Shown: positions 45,170 to 55,113 of the stretch, piece after piece
How the letters are laid out: each line of letters opens with the position of its first letter
Position numbering within the stretch: the first letter of the stretch is position 1
Source: an uncultured Flavobacteriales bacterium
GTDB taxonomy: Bacteria; Bacteroidota; Bacteroidia; Flavobacteriales_D; Parvicellaceae
Length of the DNA stretch: 64,000 nt
Direction of reading: 5' to 3'
Assembly (NCBI GenBank): GCA_943788755.1
Contig: CALSRM010000003.1
Span: forward strand, 372,001-436,000
Program-made: the position numbers and the translations under genes
Notes under the pieces: generated by a model
What the model saw: only the letters and a program-made list of their open reading frames with translations
Told to the model about the DNA's origin: nothing
The model's database searches: none

Positions 45170-46779
45170 AGTTTCTCTTATACATAGCAGTAGTAGTCTC
45201 ATTATTTGTTTTTAGCCAATGTGCTCAACAAATGGCCCCATCTGGGGGCGTCAGAGATTTGTACCCGCCAACATTAGATACTAATAAGGTGGATCCAGCT
45301 ATTCCTGCCAACTTTTCAACGAATTTTAAAGCTGCCGAGATTATACTGCGGTTTAATGAGTATTTCGTTTTGGATAAACCTCTAAAGAATATAGTCATTA
45401 CACCCATTCCTAGTCAGAACCCTAATTATCGAATTAAAGGGAAAAAGCTTATAGTTGGGTTGGAAGGAGCGCTAAAAGACAGCACAACATATACAATTAA
45501 TTTTGGAGACGCAATTAAAGATGTTACAGAAGGAAATGTGACAAAGAACTTCAATTATGTTTTTTCAACCGGAAGTTATATAGACTCGCTCTCCTTCAAA
45601 GGAAAAGTACACGAAGCCTTTTCAAAGTTGGGAGTAGAAAATGCTACCGTAATGCTTTATGAAGAAAATACAGACTCTATTCCGTTTAAAGAAAAACCCA
45701 TGTACTTTGTTAAAACGAGTAAAACCGGAAGCTTTACTATGGATTACTTGAAGGCGGGAAAATATAAAGCCGTTGCCCTATTAGACGAAGACAACAATTA
45801 TCTGTTTAACCCGAAAATTGAAGCTATTGCGTTTTCAGACAATCAAATTGAAATTCCAAAATTAGCATCTGATACTTTGGAAGACACGTTCGTGCTTTTT
45901 AAAGAAGATTTAAAAAAGCAATTTGTTTTGGAGAAAAAATATACGCCCCAAGGTAGGATAAATTTAACCATGAATAGGCCATCTGACGACTTAGCAGTTT
46001 CAGGCGTTAATGGACTTGAATTAAACCCAAATTGGATTAATTATTCATCAAAAAGGGATTCTATTGAATTTTGGATTGACACGAACTACACAAAGGAAAA
46101 GTTTATTTCTATTTTAATTGATGACAAATCAAATGGACATACAGACACGATTAAAATTACAACTCCTACTCCCAAAAAAGCACAACCTTCTCCTTTTGTC
46201 ATTAACCACAATGCTAAAAAAGGGCTAGGCTATCACTCGGACCTTAGTCTTCTTTTTAACAAGCCTTTATCGAAAATTGATGACTCAAAACTGAAACTAG
46301 AGCTAAGAGAACAAGAAGTTCCTTTGCGTGTTACTCAAAACAGCGTCAGAGAAGTGATAATTTCCTCAGGATGGGTCCCAGGGAAAAAATATGTGCTTAC
46401 TATTTATCCTGATGCCTTTACAAGCATACTTGGTGAAAGCACCGATACTGTTAGGGTTTCCTTTAAATATAAAGAAGAGAAAGACTATGGCAAGTTATTC
46501 CTTAACATGGAAGTTGAGGAAGGGGGTTATATTTTACAACTGCTGAAAGAAGGAAAGATGGTTAGTCAGAAAACCTTTAAGGGAGATTATTTTAAGCACG
46601 ATTATAATCAACTAGCCCCAGGTAAATACCAGCTAAAATTAATCTACGATGAAAGTGGAAATGGTAAATGGGACACGGGAATTTACTTAAAACATTTACA
46701 GCCTGAAACAGTCGTTTTCTACAGTGGCGAAATTAGTATTCGCCAAGGATGGGATATTGATATTACCTGGAAGTTGTAG
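45166..46779 (+). CDS. Ig-like domain lipoprotein (Bacteroidota conserved)
   Basis: The 537-aa product begins with TTG in a TTGA overlap with the preceding gene. A lipoprotein signal (MKFLLYIAVVVSLFVFSQC, lipobox FSQC) is followed by the conserved APSGGVRDLYPPTL and a first Ig-like (SbsA-type) domain (IILRFNEYFVLDKPLKNIVITPIPSQNPNYRIKGKKLIVGL). Further beta domains follow. The C-terminal LAPGKYQLKLIYDESGNGKWDTGIYLKHLQPETV is typical for this family. The function is unknown; an envelope location is likely. Confidence 0.88.
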   Translation: MKFLLYIAVVVSLFVFSQCAQQMAPSGGVRDLYPPTLDTNKVDPAIPANFSTNFKAAEIILRFNEYFVLDKPLKNIVITPIPSQNPNYRIKGKKLIVGLEGALKDSTTYTINFGDAIKDVTEGNVTKNFNYVFSTGSYIDSLSFKGKVHEAFSKLGVENATVMLYEENTDSIPFKEKPMYFVKTSKTGSFTMDYLKAGKYKAVALLDEDNNYLFNPKIEAIAFSDNQIEIPKLASDTLEDTFVLFKEDLKKQFVLEKKYTPQGRINLTMNRPSDDLAVSGVNGLELNPNWINYSSKRDSIEFWIDTNYTKEKFISILIDDKSNGHTDTIKITTPTPKKAQPSPFVINHNAKKGLGYHSDLSLLFNKPLSKIDDSKLKLELREQEVPLRVTQNSVREVIISSGWVPGKKYVLTIYPDAFTSILGESTDTVRVSFKYKEEKDYGKLFLNMEVEEGGYILQLLKEGKMVSQKTFKGDYFKHDYNQLAPGKYQLKLIYDESGNGKWDTGIYLKHLQPETVVFYSGEISIRQGWDIDITWKL

Positions 46780-46942
46780 AATATTATGAAATTATTAGAA
46801 ACAAATGTACTTGTATAAATTCCATGTGCTGTAAGACATAAAGTATTGAAATGCATTTATATTTACCTTAGATACATTTAAAAGTAGGGTAGCTCATGTT
46901 TCAAACGATATAGATTCATACAAACACCTAAAAAAGATTATT

Positions 46943-48082
46943 ATGACAGCAAAAAGACTTCTTACACTATTAATATTTATCACTTGTCTTAGTGCAAGCA
47001 GTGCTCAAGGATACATTAGCTCAACCATCCAGAATGATGGCTTAACAAGAGAATATAATATTTACGTTCCGGCAAGTTATGATGGAACTACAAATTTTCC
47101 TTTGGTGTTTAATTTACATGGTGGTGGTGGCACAAATTCCGTTTGGCAAGCAGCTTCCGACATGAGACCTATTGCCGACACTGCTGATTTTATTCTAGTT
47201 TATCCCCAAGCACGTCCTGACCCAAGTGACGGGAACTCTTTTAACTGGATTCCTAAAGTCCCAGGTACTTTTGATGATGTGCCCTTTTTTAGTTCATTGA
47301 TTGATACGATTGCTAGTAATTATCAAATAGACCAGAATAGAATATATGCTTGTGGGTATTCCTTAGGAGGAGATATGACCTTTGAACTTGGATGTAAGCT
47401 CAATAACAGAATTGCAGCTATAGCTCCAGTAGCCAGAACTATGCAAGCGAATCCAAATAGTTTTTGCTCTCCGGTGCATCCCACTGGAATTCTTACAATA
47501 CTTGGTACGGATGACCTCACTTCACCATACAATGGAATCGTATTTGGAGGTATAGAATATTATATTTCCGCAGCAGCAACACATAGTTATTGGGCAACCT
47601 ATAACCTTTGCAATCCAACTGCAAGCATGATTGCTGTAAGCTCATCCGTAGAGCGATATACTTGGTCAACTGCATCAGGTTGTGCATACGTGGAGGAATT
47701 AAAGGTGATAGGTGGAGGACATGATTGGCCTGGTAGTTTTGGGAATATGACCATTGATGCCAATTCGGAAATTTGGCAATTTGTTTCTCGCTATGATATA
47801 GATGGAATTATTGGAGAGTGTACACAAACAACAGCAATAAGTGATGTGAATAGCTCCTCCAATTATTTCAATGTGTTTCCAAATCCTTTTGATAATCAAA
47901 TTACCATTGAAGCAGATTTCTCGAGCGTCAAAGAATTTACGATCTATAATATGTTGGGTGAAACCGTGATGACAGGGCAATTGAATTCTGATGTAAATTC
48001 AATCAACCTATCTTCATTAGCTCCCAATGTTTATATTTTAAATATTGAAAATCAATCCATAAGGCTGATAAAAACAAAATAA
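46943..48082 (+). CDS. Secreted PHB-depolymerase/feruloyl-esterase-like hydrolase with T9SS domain
   Basis: The 379-aa alpha/beta hydrolase has a signal peptide (LLTLLIFITCLSASSAQ), oxyanion-hole segment FNLHGGGG (57-63), nucleophile S140 in GYSLGG, a probable acid D190 (LGTDD) and H260 in GGGHDWPG. This fits the LpqC/poly-hydroxybutyrate depolymerase-type esterases. The last ~80 residues are a T9SS sorting domain (NYFNVFPNPFDNQITIEAD ... NVYILNIENQSIRLIKTK). It is an extracellular esterase acting on a polyester or a plant/algal polymer; the real substrate is unknown. Confidence 0.9.
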   Translation: MTAKRLLTLLIFITCLSASSAQGYISSTIQNDGLTREYNIYVPASYDGTTNFPLVFNLHGGGGTNSVWQAASDMRPIADTADFILVYPQARPDPSDGNSFNWIPKVPGTFDDVPFFSSLIDTIASNYQIDQNRIYACGYSLGGDMTFELGCKLNNRIAAIAPVARTMQANPNSFCSPVHPTGILTILGTDDLTSPYNGIVFGGIEYYISAAATHSYWATYNLCNPTASMIAVSSSVERYTWSTASGCAYVEELKVIGGGHDWPGSFGNMTIDANSEIWQFVSRYDIDGIIGECTQTTAISDVNSSSNYFNVFPNPFDNQITIEADFSSVKEFTIYNMLGETVMTGQLNSDVNSINLSSLAPNVYILNIENQSIRLIKTK

Positions 48083-48090
48083 AAGTGCAT

Positions 48091-48141
48091 AACATCGTAT
48101 AAACCCAACCCTGCGGGTGTATTGTTTATACAGGGCGTTAT
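48091..48141. repeat. Inverted-repeat element behind the esterase gene, attC-like shape
   Basis: TAACATCGTATAAAC (48091 onward) pairs with GTTTATAC-AGGG-CGTTA at the other end; the arms match with a short unpaired bulge, bounded by TAAC and GTTA. The ~51-nt element lies just after the esterase stop. Ends and unpaired bases resemble integron attC sites, but no integrase is present and the core box consensus is only partly met. A terminator role is an alternative. Confidence 0.4.
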
Positions 48142-48191
48142 TAGAGAAAAGGACAGTAATAATATATAGCTTTAAGGAATAAATAAACAGA

Positions 48192-49628
48192 ATGCTTTTT
48201 AACTCAATTGACTTTGCTTTATTCTTACCAATAGTTTTTATACTTTATTGGTTTGTTGCCAATAAAAATTTAAAACTGCAAAATGCATTAATAGTTGGTG
48301 CAAGTTATTTATTCTACGGTTGGTGGGATTGGAGGTTTCTATTTTTAATTCTATTTAGCACTTTTGTTGACTATGCAGTCGGCAGAAAACTAAAGACGGA
48401 AACCAAGGATACAAAACGAAAGATCCTTTTATGGACAAGTATTATTGCAAACCTTGGGTTTCTCGGTTTTTTTAAATACTACAACTTTTTCTTAGACAAC
48501 TTTATATCTGCCTTTTCATTCTTTGGAATGGAAATAAAAGTAAATTCATTGAACATTATTCTGCCTGTTGGTATCAGCTTTTATACGTTTCAAACATTGA
48601 GTTACACTATAGATGTATATAGACGAAAACTAGAGCCAACTAAAGACTTCATTGCTTTTTCAGCATTTGTTAGTTTCTTCCCTCAATTAGTTGCAGGCCC
48701 AATTGAAAGAGCAAGTAATTTATTGCCCCAATTTTATAAAAAACGAACTTTTGATTACTCTAAAGCAGTCGACGGAGTACGACAAATACTTTGGGGTTTA
48801 TTTAAAAAAATTGTGATTGCTGATCAGTGCGCAGAATATGCAAATTCGATTTTCAACAATTCTGCCGATTATTCGGGTAGCACATTAGTACTTGGCGCAG
48901 TTTTATTTGGTTTTCAAATTTATGGTGACTTTTCAGGTTATTCTGACATTGCAATTGGAACATCGCGGCTTTTCGGTTTCGACTTAAAGCAAAATTTTGC
49001 TTTCCCATACTTCTCAAGAGATATAGCTGAATTTTGGAGGCGCTGGCATATTTCACTTTCAACTTGGTTTAGAGATTACCTCTATATTCCTCTAGGTGGA
49101 AGTCGTGGTGGTACTTGGATGAAAGTCAGAAATACTTTTATGATATTTATTGTCAGCGGATTTTGGCACGGTGCAAATTGGACTTTTATTGTGTGGGGAG
49201 CATTAAATGCAATTTACTTTCTGCCGCTGCTATTAACAAAAAACAATCGTAATAATTTAGAAACAGTAGCCAAAGGGAAGATTTTCCCCAGCATAAAAGA
49301 ATTTTCCTCTATCATTCTAACGTTTGGGTTGACAGTATTTGCTTGGATATTCTTCAGAGCAAACAACCTTGAGCATGCAATAGTTTATATCTCAGGGATC
49401 TTTTCTAAATCAATTATTTCCAGCCCAGAGATATTACCTATACAAAATTTATTAATCCTAACCATTTTCATTATTACAGAATGGATAGGAAGAGAAAATG
49501 AATATGCATTGCAAAAAATATGGGCAATCAAATGGAATGGGGTTAGGTGGTCAATCTATATCGCCATTGCTCTAATTATTGCTATAAACATAGGCAATGA
49601 ACAGGACTTTATTTACTTCCAATTTTAG
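48192..49628 (+). CDS. MBOAT-family O-acyltransferase (AlgI-like)
   Basis: The 478-aa multi-pass membrane protein belongs to the membrane-bound O-acyltransferases that acetylate surface polysaccharides. Family motifs are FPQLVAGPIERASNLLPQF, FWRRWHISLSTWFRDYLYIPLGGSRGG (central), and FWHGANWTFIVWG with the catalytic histidine (FWHG). Several membrane helices are clear. It is followed 6 bp later by an SGNH-like protein, a typical partner. Confidence 0.95.
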   Translation: MLFNSIDFALFLPIVFILYWFVANKNLKLQNALIVGASYLFYGWWDWRFLFLILFSTFVDYAVGRKLKTETKDTKRKILLWTSIIANLGFLGFFKYYNFFLDNFISAFSFFGMEIKVNSLNIILPVGISFYTFQTLSYTIDVYRRKLEPTKDFIAFSAFVSFFPQLVAGPIERASNLLPQFYKKRTFDYSKAVDGVRQILWGLFKKIVIADQCAEYANSIFNNSADYSGSTLVLGAVLFGFQIYGDFSGYSDIAIGTSRLFGFDLKQNFAFPYFSRDIAEFWRRWHISLSTWFRDYLYIPLGGSRGGTWMKVRNTFMIFIVSGFWHGANWTFIVWGALNAIYFLPLLLTKNNRNNLETVAKGKIFPSIKEFSSIILTFGLTVFAWIFFRANNLEHAIVYISGIFSKSIISSPEILPIQNLLILTIFIITEWIGRENEYALQKIWAIKWNGVRWSIYIAIALIIAINIGNEQDFIYFQF

Positions 49629-49634
49629 TTTTTC

Positions 49635-50699
49635 ATGAAACAATTTATAACAAGAATCATCTTCTTATTCCTCTGCTTACTTACAATTTCTTTTATTTTG
49701 AGTGAGATTGAATTCTCTGATGAATTTATCATTTCAAAAACAAAAAATACGAATTTTGAAAAAGTAGCTTGGAGTCTAAATTTGATAAAAAACAATCCTG
49801 AACAGATTAAAGGAGCTGTAGTATTCTTAGGACCATCACTGTTTTTAACTGGAATCAACGATTCTCTATTAAATTTGAAGGGAATAAAAACTGTTAATTT
49901 AGCTATAAATCATGTAGGTAACGAAACTATGCTTTTTATTGTAAGTAGAATAAAAGACCTCGCTCCTCAGGAAATAGTATTATACAAAAGTAGTAATCCG
50001 ATATTACACTCTCATAAACTTAGTCCACTCTTATTTAAACCATCTGAACTCTATCATAGTGGACAAGGATTAAATTTCTATCTAGTACAACATCTCTTCA
50101 AAAGATTAAAACTTGTCGGTGAATATTTATCTTTCTCTTACTTTAAAACAAACGAAGTAATTTATCAATCAAAAAGCAATTATGGAGTGCGAATAAATAA
50201 GAAATTATGCAATGATTATGAAAAAATTAAAGAAAATTCACATCAAAAAGATGAGACAATGAACCTCTATCAAAATAAATTTAAATACTCTTATGAAAAA
50301 GAGTCCACATCATTCATAACAAAAATTAATTCCATTAAAAGAAGAATTCTTGACTGTTTATGGTTTGAAACGAATTTATATAATGCCAAATCACAAACAA
50401 TGTTTGTATCAAAAATAAAAGAATACTGCCTACGATTAAACATCGAATGTCGAATGCTTTATGTGCCAAGTATAAAAGACGTTGAATCTAATTATGCATA
50501 CAAAAGAAACTATTTCAGAAACACTTCTTATGATCTTGAAATTTTTAAGTTTAGTACTTACAAATCTTTTGATAAAGCCACCTTGTGGTCCGACTTTCAA
50601 CACATGAGCAAGTATGGGGCGAGTGTGTTTACGAATAAGTTAATTGATAATAATTTCTTCAAGAAAGAAAAATACCACACAACAATTAAGCATCAATGA
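49635..50699 (+). CDS. SGNH-hydrolase-like partner of MBOAT acyltransferase
   Basis: The 354-aa product has one N-terminal hydrophobic anchor (FITRIIFLFLCLLTISFIL). The region AVVFLGPSLFLTGINDSLL occupies the place of the SGNH block I (GDS) motif but reads GPS. Near the C-terminus, SDFQHMSKYGASVFTNKL resembles the DxxH block V. Directly downstream of MBOAT, it fits the AlgJ/AlgX-type acetyl carriers, but the changed GDS makes catalytic activity doubtful. No homologue is named. Confidence 0.72.
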   Translation: MKQFITRIIFLFLCLLTISFILSEIEFSDEFIISKTKNTNFEKVAWSLNLIKNNPEQIKGAVVFLGPSLFLTGINDSLLNLKGIKTVNLAINHVGNETMLFIVSRIKDLAPQEIVLYKSSNPILHSHKLSPLLFKPSELYHSGQGLNFYLVQHLFKRLKLVGEYLSFSYFKTNEVIYQSKSNYGVRINKKLCNDYEKIKENSHQKDETMNLYQNKFKYSYEKESTSFITKINSIKRRILDCLWFETNLYNAKSQTMFVSKIKEYCLRLNIECRMLYVPSIKDVESNYAYKRNYFRNTSYDLEIFKFSTYKSFDKATLWSDFQHMSKYGASVFTNKLIDNNFFKKEKYHTTIKHQ

Positions 50700-51091
50700 A
50701 CGATCAAGTAAGGGCTGACTTCATTGTGCTTCATGTTGCGCTCTGCCTTCGGTCAACCGATCTATGGGGTTCAATAACTATTTTTGAGTCATTAGGCTAT
50801 GGCTCACTCCTCTTTTCTGGATCAGTCGCAAAGGCTTACTGCTGTTTCGAAGTTCATTTTAGCCATCGAAGGTTGAGTTCAACACTGTATATAGCAAATA
50901 GGGGTTTTTCAGTTATAGAAAGTTCTTCATTTTTGAGAGCTCGCCGAATATAAAATTTGGCTTTTAAACAATGATTAAGTTAAAAACAAAATATTTACAT
51001 TTGGCTATATGCAAGCGGACAGATAATTGCATCTAACTGCCCTACTTTTCAAATACTAAACGTTGGCTTTAATAATTAATGAACAGAAATC
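50700..51091. other. Non-coding stretch with imperfect inverted-repeat element
   Basis: A short frame (50696-50953) overlaps the preceding stop but its composition is not protein-like. Bases 50880-51065 are bounded by CAACACTGTATATAGC-AAATAGGGG at the left and CCCTACTTTTCAAATACTAAACGTTG at the right, which are imperfect inverted copies of each other (CAAC ... GTTG; TAGGG ... CCCTA). Such CAAC-GTATA-AATAGGG ends appear to me to recur between accessory genes of Bacteroidota, so this may be a MITE-like or attC-like element. The first ~180 bp are GC-richer than the neighbourhood. Confidence 0.45.
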
Positions 51092-51637
51092 ATGAAACTT
51101 ATAACACTTACTTGTCTAAGTTGTCTGATAATTTACATATCAAATGCACAATCCGACTCGCCTAATATTCAGTCAACAACTTCTTTCGACCAAGAAAGCG
51201 TTAGGGAAATAGCCCAAAAACGGCTAAAATCTTTTTTAAAAGTGGAGAAAGGTACGGGCGGTTGGTTTAATTCTTTTGTCACAACACTTTACAATAAAGG
51301 AGAAACCGTTGCTAGAAGAGGGCAAGTGGATAACTATTTATGGTCAAATCAAAAATTTGTTGCTTTTCACTTTTTTACCAACGGTGGCGGCTCAAATACA
51401 CACTACATTACTTGTGTGGATTCCAGCGGAAACGTAACTGCGATAGAACATGTATTAACTGAAAGCTTAAAGCTTGATAACTATTTCAATGTTGGAAGAC
51501 ATGGAGAATACCAAATTTTAGCCACTGAGGAGACCCAAAAAACTTTATTCGCAAGGCATAAGCCATGTTTACTAGCGCGTTTTTACAACAGTCAATTTTC
51601 CATTGCGCATAATACTATTCCCTTTTACATGATATAA
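51092..51637 (+). CDS. Hypothetical secreted protein; 3' end probably not original
   Basis: The 181-aa product has a signal peptide (MKLITLTCLSCLIIYISNAQS) and a soluble domain without a recognised motif (FLKVEKGTGGWFNSFVTTLYNKGETVARRGQVDNYLWS, QKFVAFHFFTNGGGSNTHYITCVDSSGNVTAIEHV). Its last ~20 codons (from 51572 on) run antisense over the T9SS sorting domain of the convergent gene. That suggests the gene was fused to foreign sequence and lost its own end. Otherwise the body looks like a real protein. Confidence 0.6.
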   Translation: MKLITLTCLSCLIIYISNAQSDSPNIQSTTSFDQESVREIAQKRLKSFLKVEKGTGGWFNSFVTTLYNKGETVARRGQVDNYLWSNQKFVAFHFFTNGGGSNTHYITCVDSSGNVTAIEHVLTESLKLDNYFNVGRHGEYQILATEETQKTLFARHKPCLLARFYNSQFSIAHNTIPFYMI

Positions 51638-54600
51638 ATAGGTTCCCATACTCAACTGAAGCTTACCTATATTTATTAGGTCATTTCCATTTATAAGTTG
51701 ATGAGCAATAAGTTTTCCATTCAAATTAAAAAGGGAGAATTCTAAAGGTGTATCGGTAGATGATGAAATTTTCAACTCACCATTTGCAGCAACTGGATTC
51801 GGGTAACAAGAAATCCATTCTTTCAAAGGAGAAGCCTCCATTGCGACAGCTTGATCTCCAAGATTAATGTTATCGACATAAAGCATTTGCGACCAATTAC
51901 CGTGATTTCTAAATGCGATACTTAAAAAGTCTTCCCCTAGATAGCCCGTCATGTCTATGGAGTCTGTTCTCCATTCTGAGGCCATTGGCACAAAGGGTGC
52001 ACTTGAGAAATCTGGAGCTGTTGCCAAATCAGCGTCTCCCTTAAAATAAACGGTATTCCAGGTGGTTCCGCAATCGGTAGAAACCAATACTTCAAGGCTA
52101 TCCAAATATGCCCCACTATAACGTGCATATGCCACATCAAAAGTTAGCCAGCCACTATTCACTGCAGAAAGGTCAATCGCAGCAATCATATCACAAGTTG
52201 TGCCTCCACCATCTACATTATAATTATCGGCCACCATAGAATTGGCAGAGGTGCCATAGCCGCCTACCGCAGTTGCATGTCCCCAACTTAAGTTACCTGT
52301 AGTAGCGGTTTGCCAACCTGCTGGAGGAAAAGCATTTTCAAAACCTTCTTGAATATCATTTGCAGAAGCTCCGGTGAGTGACACATATATGCTGTCTACA
52401 TCACTTACAGAATTGATATCCGTAACTTCTAAAATTGCTAAATGCTGTCCTAAACCATTAAAAACAACCGATGGGTTTCGAGCGCTTGAGGTGCTTGGAG
52501 TGCCGGTTGGAAAAGTCCAGTTCCAACTTGCTCCATTATGATCGAGCATGGAATAATCATCAAAATAAAACATATCGCTTTCACACCATTTTTCAAAATG
52601 ATCTACCATTGCAGTAGCAACTGGACCTGATGGAGCTTCATAAAATGGACTTTCCCAAATCCCTTTGCCATAAGACGCTGATCTAATTTTACTGTCGCGG
52701 TAAAAAGGCTTGGCTTTATTCGTGTAAAAAACCGCAGGCAGGCCAGCATTATCTATTACCCAGTCGGTCATTACATTGTTGCGATAATAAACGGTGTTTT
52801 GCGAACAGAGATAGACTCCGCCATCTGTATTTCCTAAATGGAAAATACTGCAAGGATATTCTCCATTTAACGTGGCTGTAGTTCTATTGGTCCAAGTCAC
52901 TCCTCCATCATTGGTGTGCCATATCTTAAATCCATTGCTTCCGTTGTGGTAAGCCATCCAAAGTTCATTTGCATCATTGGGGTTCATGGTTAATAACATC
53001 TGCTTACTCGATCCGGATGGAATGGTTAATTGATTCCACGTAAGTCCTGAATCGTTACTTCTGTGGAGTTTCCCGACGGACCCTGTCGAAGGGTTAATTT
53101 GCACATACATCACAGAAGGATTGTTTCTAGAGATTTCAATTGCTTGAACCTTGTCATCAATACTGCCAAAGGAAGCCCATTCAGAATAAGAGGATCCTGC
53201 ATCCTCACTTTTATACAACTTGTTTTCATTTCCAAGAAACACAATATTATAACAATTGGGATGAAAAACCATTTCGCTAGAATTAGCCGCCCAATAGCTT
53301 TCATTTGGAGCCATTCCCATAGAGGCGCTAGCAATAGGGTCTCCAATATTTAAGGGTAAATACTTGCTTCCTACATCAGAAGTATAAACCCGTCTTCCTG
53401 ACTCAGGGCTTACATATCCCGTTGGTGCTTCTCCTCCGCCAATGTTAAGGAATTCACCTGCAGGATAATTTTCATAATAAGTCGGGTTTCCATTGTGATA
53501 CAACCCACCGATGAGCACGTCTTCATTCCACCCTTGTCCGAATCCCCAATAATCTGCCCCATGTACACCATACATTTTAACTTCAGGTTGAGTGTTAAAA
53601 AAATCTAGTGATTTATAAATCCCTCCATCTGTTGAAACCCAGTATTCATTTCCAAAAACTCTGAAATCTTGCATATCTACGTGCATTGAATAATTGGAGC
53701 ATTCATAGCCGTTCACGCATTCGAAGGTTGCTCCTCCATCATTTGAACGCCATAAATTAAGGCCTCCGATTAGAATTTCATCTGCATTTGTGTTAGACGC
53801 CATAAAAGCACAGTTATAAAAGCCCTGATGATACACCCAAGTACTAGTACCTATCGCCAAATTAGGATGCGTTGCAGTATAAGGCCCTCCATCTGGTCCG
53901 TTTGGCAATGTCCAAGTTGATCCACCATCATTGCTTCGATAAACTCCGATGTAACCTGCATCATCGGTTTTAGATTCTCCAATAAGATAAGCATACACCC
54001 TATTGGTATCTGCTAGAGATACAGCAATTCGAGCCCCTCCACAATTTCGATCTGGATCGCTTGAAGTATACCAGCCAGAAGTCTGTATTTGAAAACTTTG
54101 TCCAGCATCATAAGACCTCCAAAATTCCGCTAGCTTAGCAGGACCATTTTCTTTTATTAAATAGAGTGTGTTGGGGTTTTGTGGGTTTGCTTTGATGTCG
54201 TAAGAAGCATCTGTAAACATTTCTACCCAAGTGACTCCTGCATCCGCACTTCGATGGAATCCAGTTGCTCCAGCAACCATTACAATGTTCGAGTTCGATT
54301 CGTTAATAATAATTTCGTTGGCATCCAATACTGGCGTTGAATATGTAATTGTCCAATTGGAACCACCATTGATGGTTTTGAATAAAACATCTCCAGATCC
54401 GGCATAAACGATATCAGCATCACTTGGATCTATAGCCAAAGCAGTCACCCCGGCGGAGAATAGTCCTGTTGGAACAAATATTTCATAAGAAACATTACTC
54501 CAAATTTCTCCTCCATCCATACTCTTGTATATCTCTCCATTTTCCGTTCCACAAAACATGACCAGAGGGTTGGAAATTCCTTGTGCTAAGCTGTACACAT

Positions 54601-55000
54601 TTGTCTGCTGAGCTATGACATCACCATTTGAATTTTGCATTTGCATTGGCCCAATCAGCGACCATGACCCGGATTTCTCCACACTATTGTTTTGACTCGA
54701 AAGGCCTTCGATATAATAAGATGGTTCATCATTAGATATGGATCCATCCGGTTTTATGCGCAGATCTATATTTCTTCTCCAATATTTATAATACTGTGTA
54801 TGGTACGATTTCTCGAAGGGGTGGTTTTTGTAATATGCCGTATAGGCCCTATCAACATTATAAACATTAGGAGATTCTGCGTACATAAGTTGAGCCCAAT
54901 TAGGAGCTTCACGCAGCAACTGTCCTTGAGCGGACTTTCTTTTCTGAGAAAAACTGAAACTGGTAATTAAAAGTATAAGCAGCGTTAAAAAATATTTCAT
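51572..55000 (-). CDS. Large T9SS-exported sortilin/BNR-type beta-propeller protein
   Basis: The 1142-aa product has a signal peptide (MKYFLTLLILLITSFSFSQ). About 700 residues of Asp-box propeller repeats follow (IYKSMDGGEIWSNVS, LFKTINGGSNWTI, VYRSNDGGSTWTLP, LHRSNDSGLTWNQL: pattern S-x-D-x-G-x-x-W). Next come a PKD-like domain (NGASWNWTFPTGTPSTSSARNPSVVFNGLGQHLAILEVTD), a MAM/jellyroll-like region and a T9SS sorting domain (SCYPNPVAANGELKIS ... MGTYLYHVKGNSIMRNGKLTV). This domain order matches the VPS10/sialidase-like T9SS cargo. The ligand or activity is unknown. Confidence 0.9.
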   Translation of the reverse strand: MKYFLTLLILLITSFSFSQKRKSAQGQLLREAPNWAQLMYAESPNVYNVDRAYTAYYKNHPFEKSYHTQYYKYWRRNIDLRIKPDGSISNDEPSYYIEGLSSQNNSVEKSGSWSLIGPMQMQNSNGDVIAQQTNVYSLAQGISNPLVMFCGTENGEIYKSMDGGEIWSNVSYEIFVPTGLFSAGVTALAIDPSDADIVYAGSGDVLFKTINGGSNWTITYSTPVLDANEIIINESNSNIVMVAGATGFHRSADAGVTWVEMFTDASYDIKANPQNPNTLYLIKENGPAKLAEFWRSYDAGQSFQIQTSGWYTSSDPDRNCGGARIAVSLADTNRVYAYLIGESKTDDAGYIGVYRSNDGGSTWTLPNGPDGGPYTATHPNLAIGTSTWVYHQGFYNCAFMASNTNADEILIGGLNLWRSNDGGATFECVNGYECSNYSMHVDMQDFRVFGNEYWVSTDGGIYKSLDFFNTQPEVKMYGVHGADYWGFGQGWNEDVLIGGLYHNGNPTYYENYPAGEFLNIGGGEAPTGYVSPESGRRVYTSDVGSKYLPLNIGDPIASASMGMAPNESYWAANSSEMVFHPNCYNIVFLGNENKLYKSEDAGSSYSEWASFGSIDDKVQAIEISRNNPSVMYVQINPSTGSVGKLHRSNDSGLTWNQLTIPSGSSKQMLLTMNPNDANELWMAYHNGSNGFKIWHTNDGGVTWTNRTTATLNGEYPCSIFHLGNTDGGVYLCSQNTVYYRNNVMTDWVIDNAGLPAVFYTNKAKPFYRDSKIRSASYGKGIWESPFYEAPSGPVATAMVDHFEKWCESDMFYFDDYSMLDHNGASWNWTFPTGTPSTSSARNPSVVFNGLGQHLAILEVTDINSVSDVDSIYVSLTGASANDIQEGFENAFPPAGWQTATTGNLSWGHATAVGGYGTSANSMVADNYNVDGGGTTCDMIAAIDLSAVNSGWLTFDVAYARYSGAYLDSLEVLVSTDCGTTWNTVYFKGDADLATAPDFSSAPFVPMASEWRTDSIDMTGYLGEDFLSIAFRNHGNWSQMLYVDNINLGDQAVAMEASPLKEWISCYPNPVAANGELKISSSTDTPLEFSLFNLNGKLIAHQLINGNDLINIGKLQLSMGTYLYHVKGNSIMRNGKLTVVKTR

Positions 55001-55113
55001 GTGGATAGAGCTTTACAGTGTTATAAATGTACTGAAAAAAATAGTACATATAAACCGTATAAAACAACCAGCAAAAAACACCTCTAAATTTTATAATAAA
55101 TTCAACTGAGCAG

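Noticed and set aside
50696-50953. 85-aa frame starting in the stop of the SGNH-like gene
   Set aside because: The residue composition is not protein-like, there is no signal or domain, and it runs into the inverted-repeat element.
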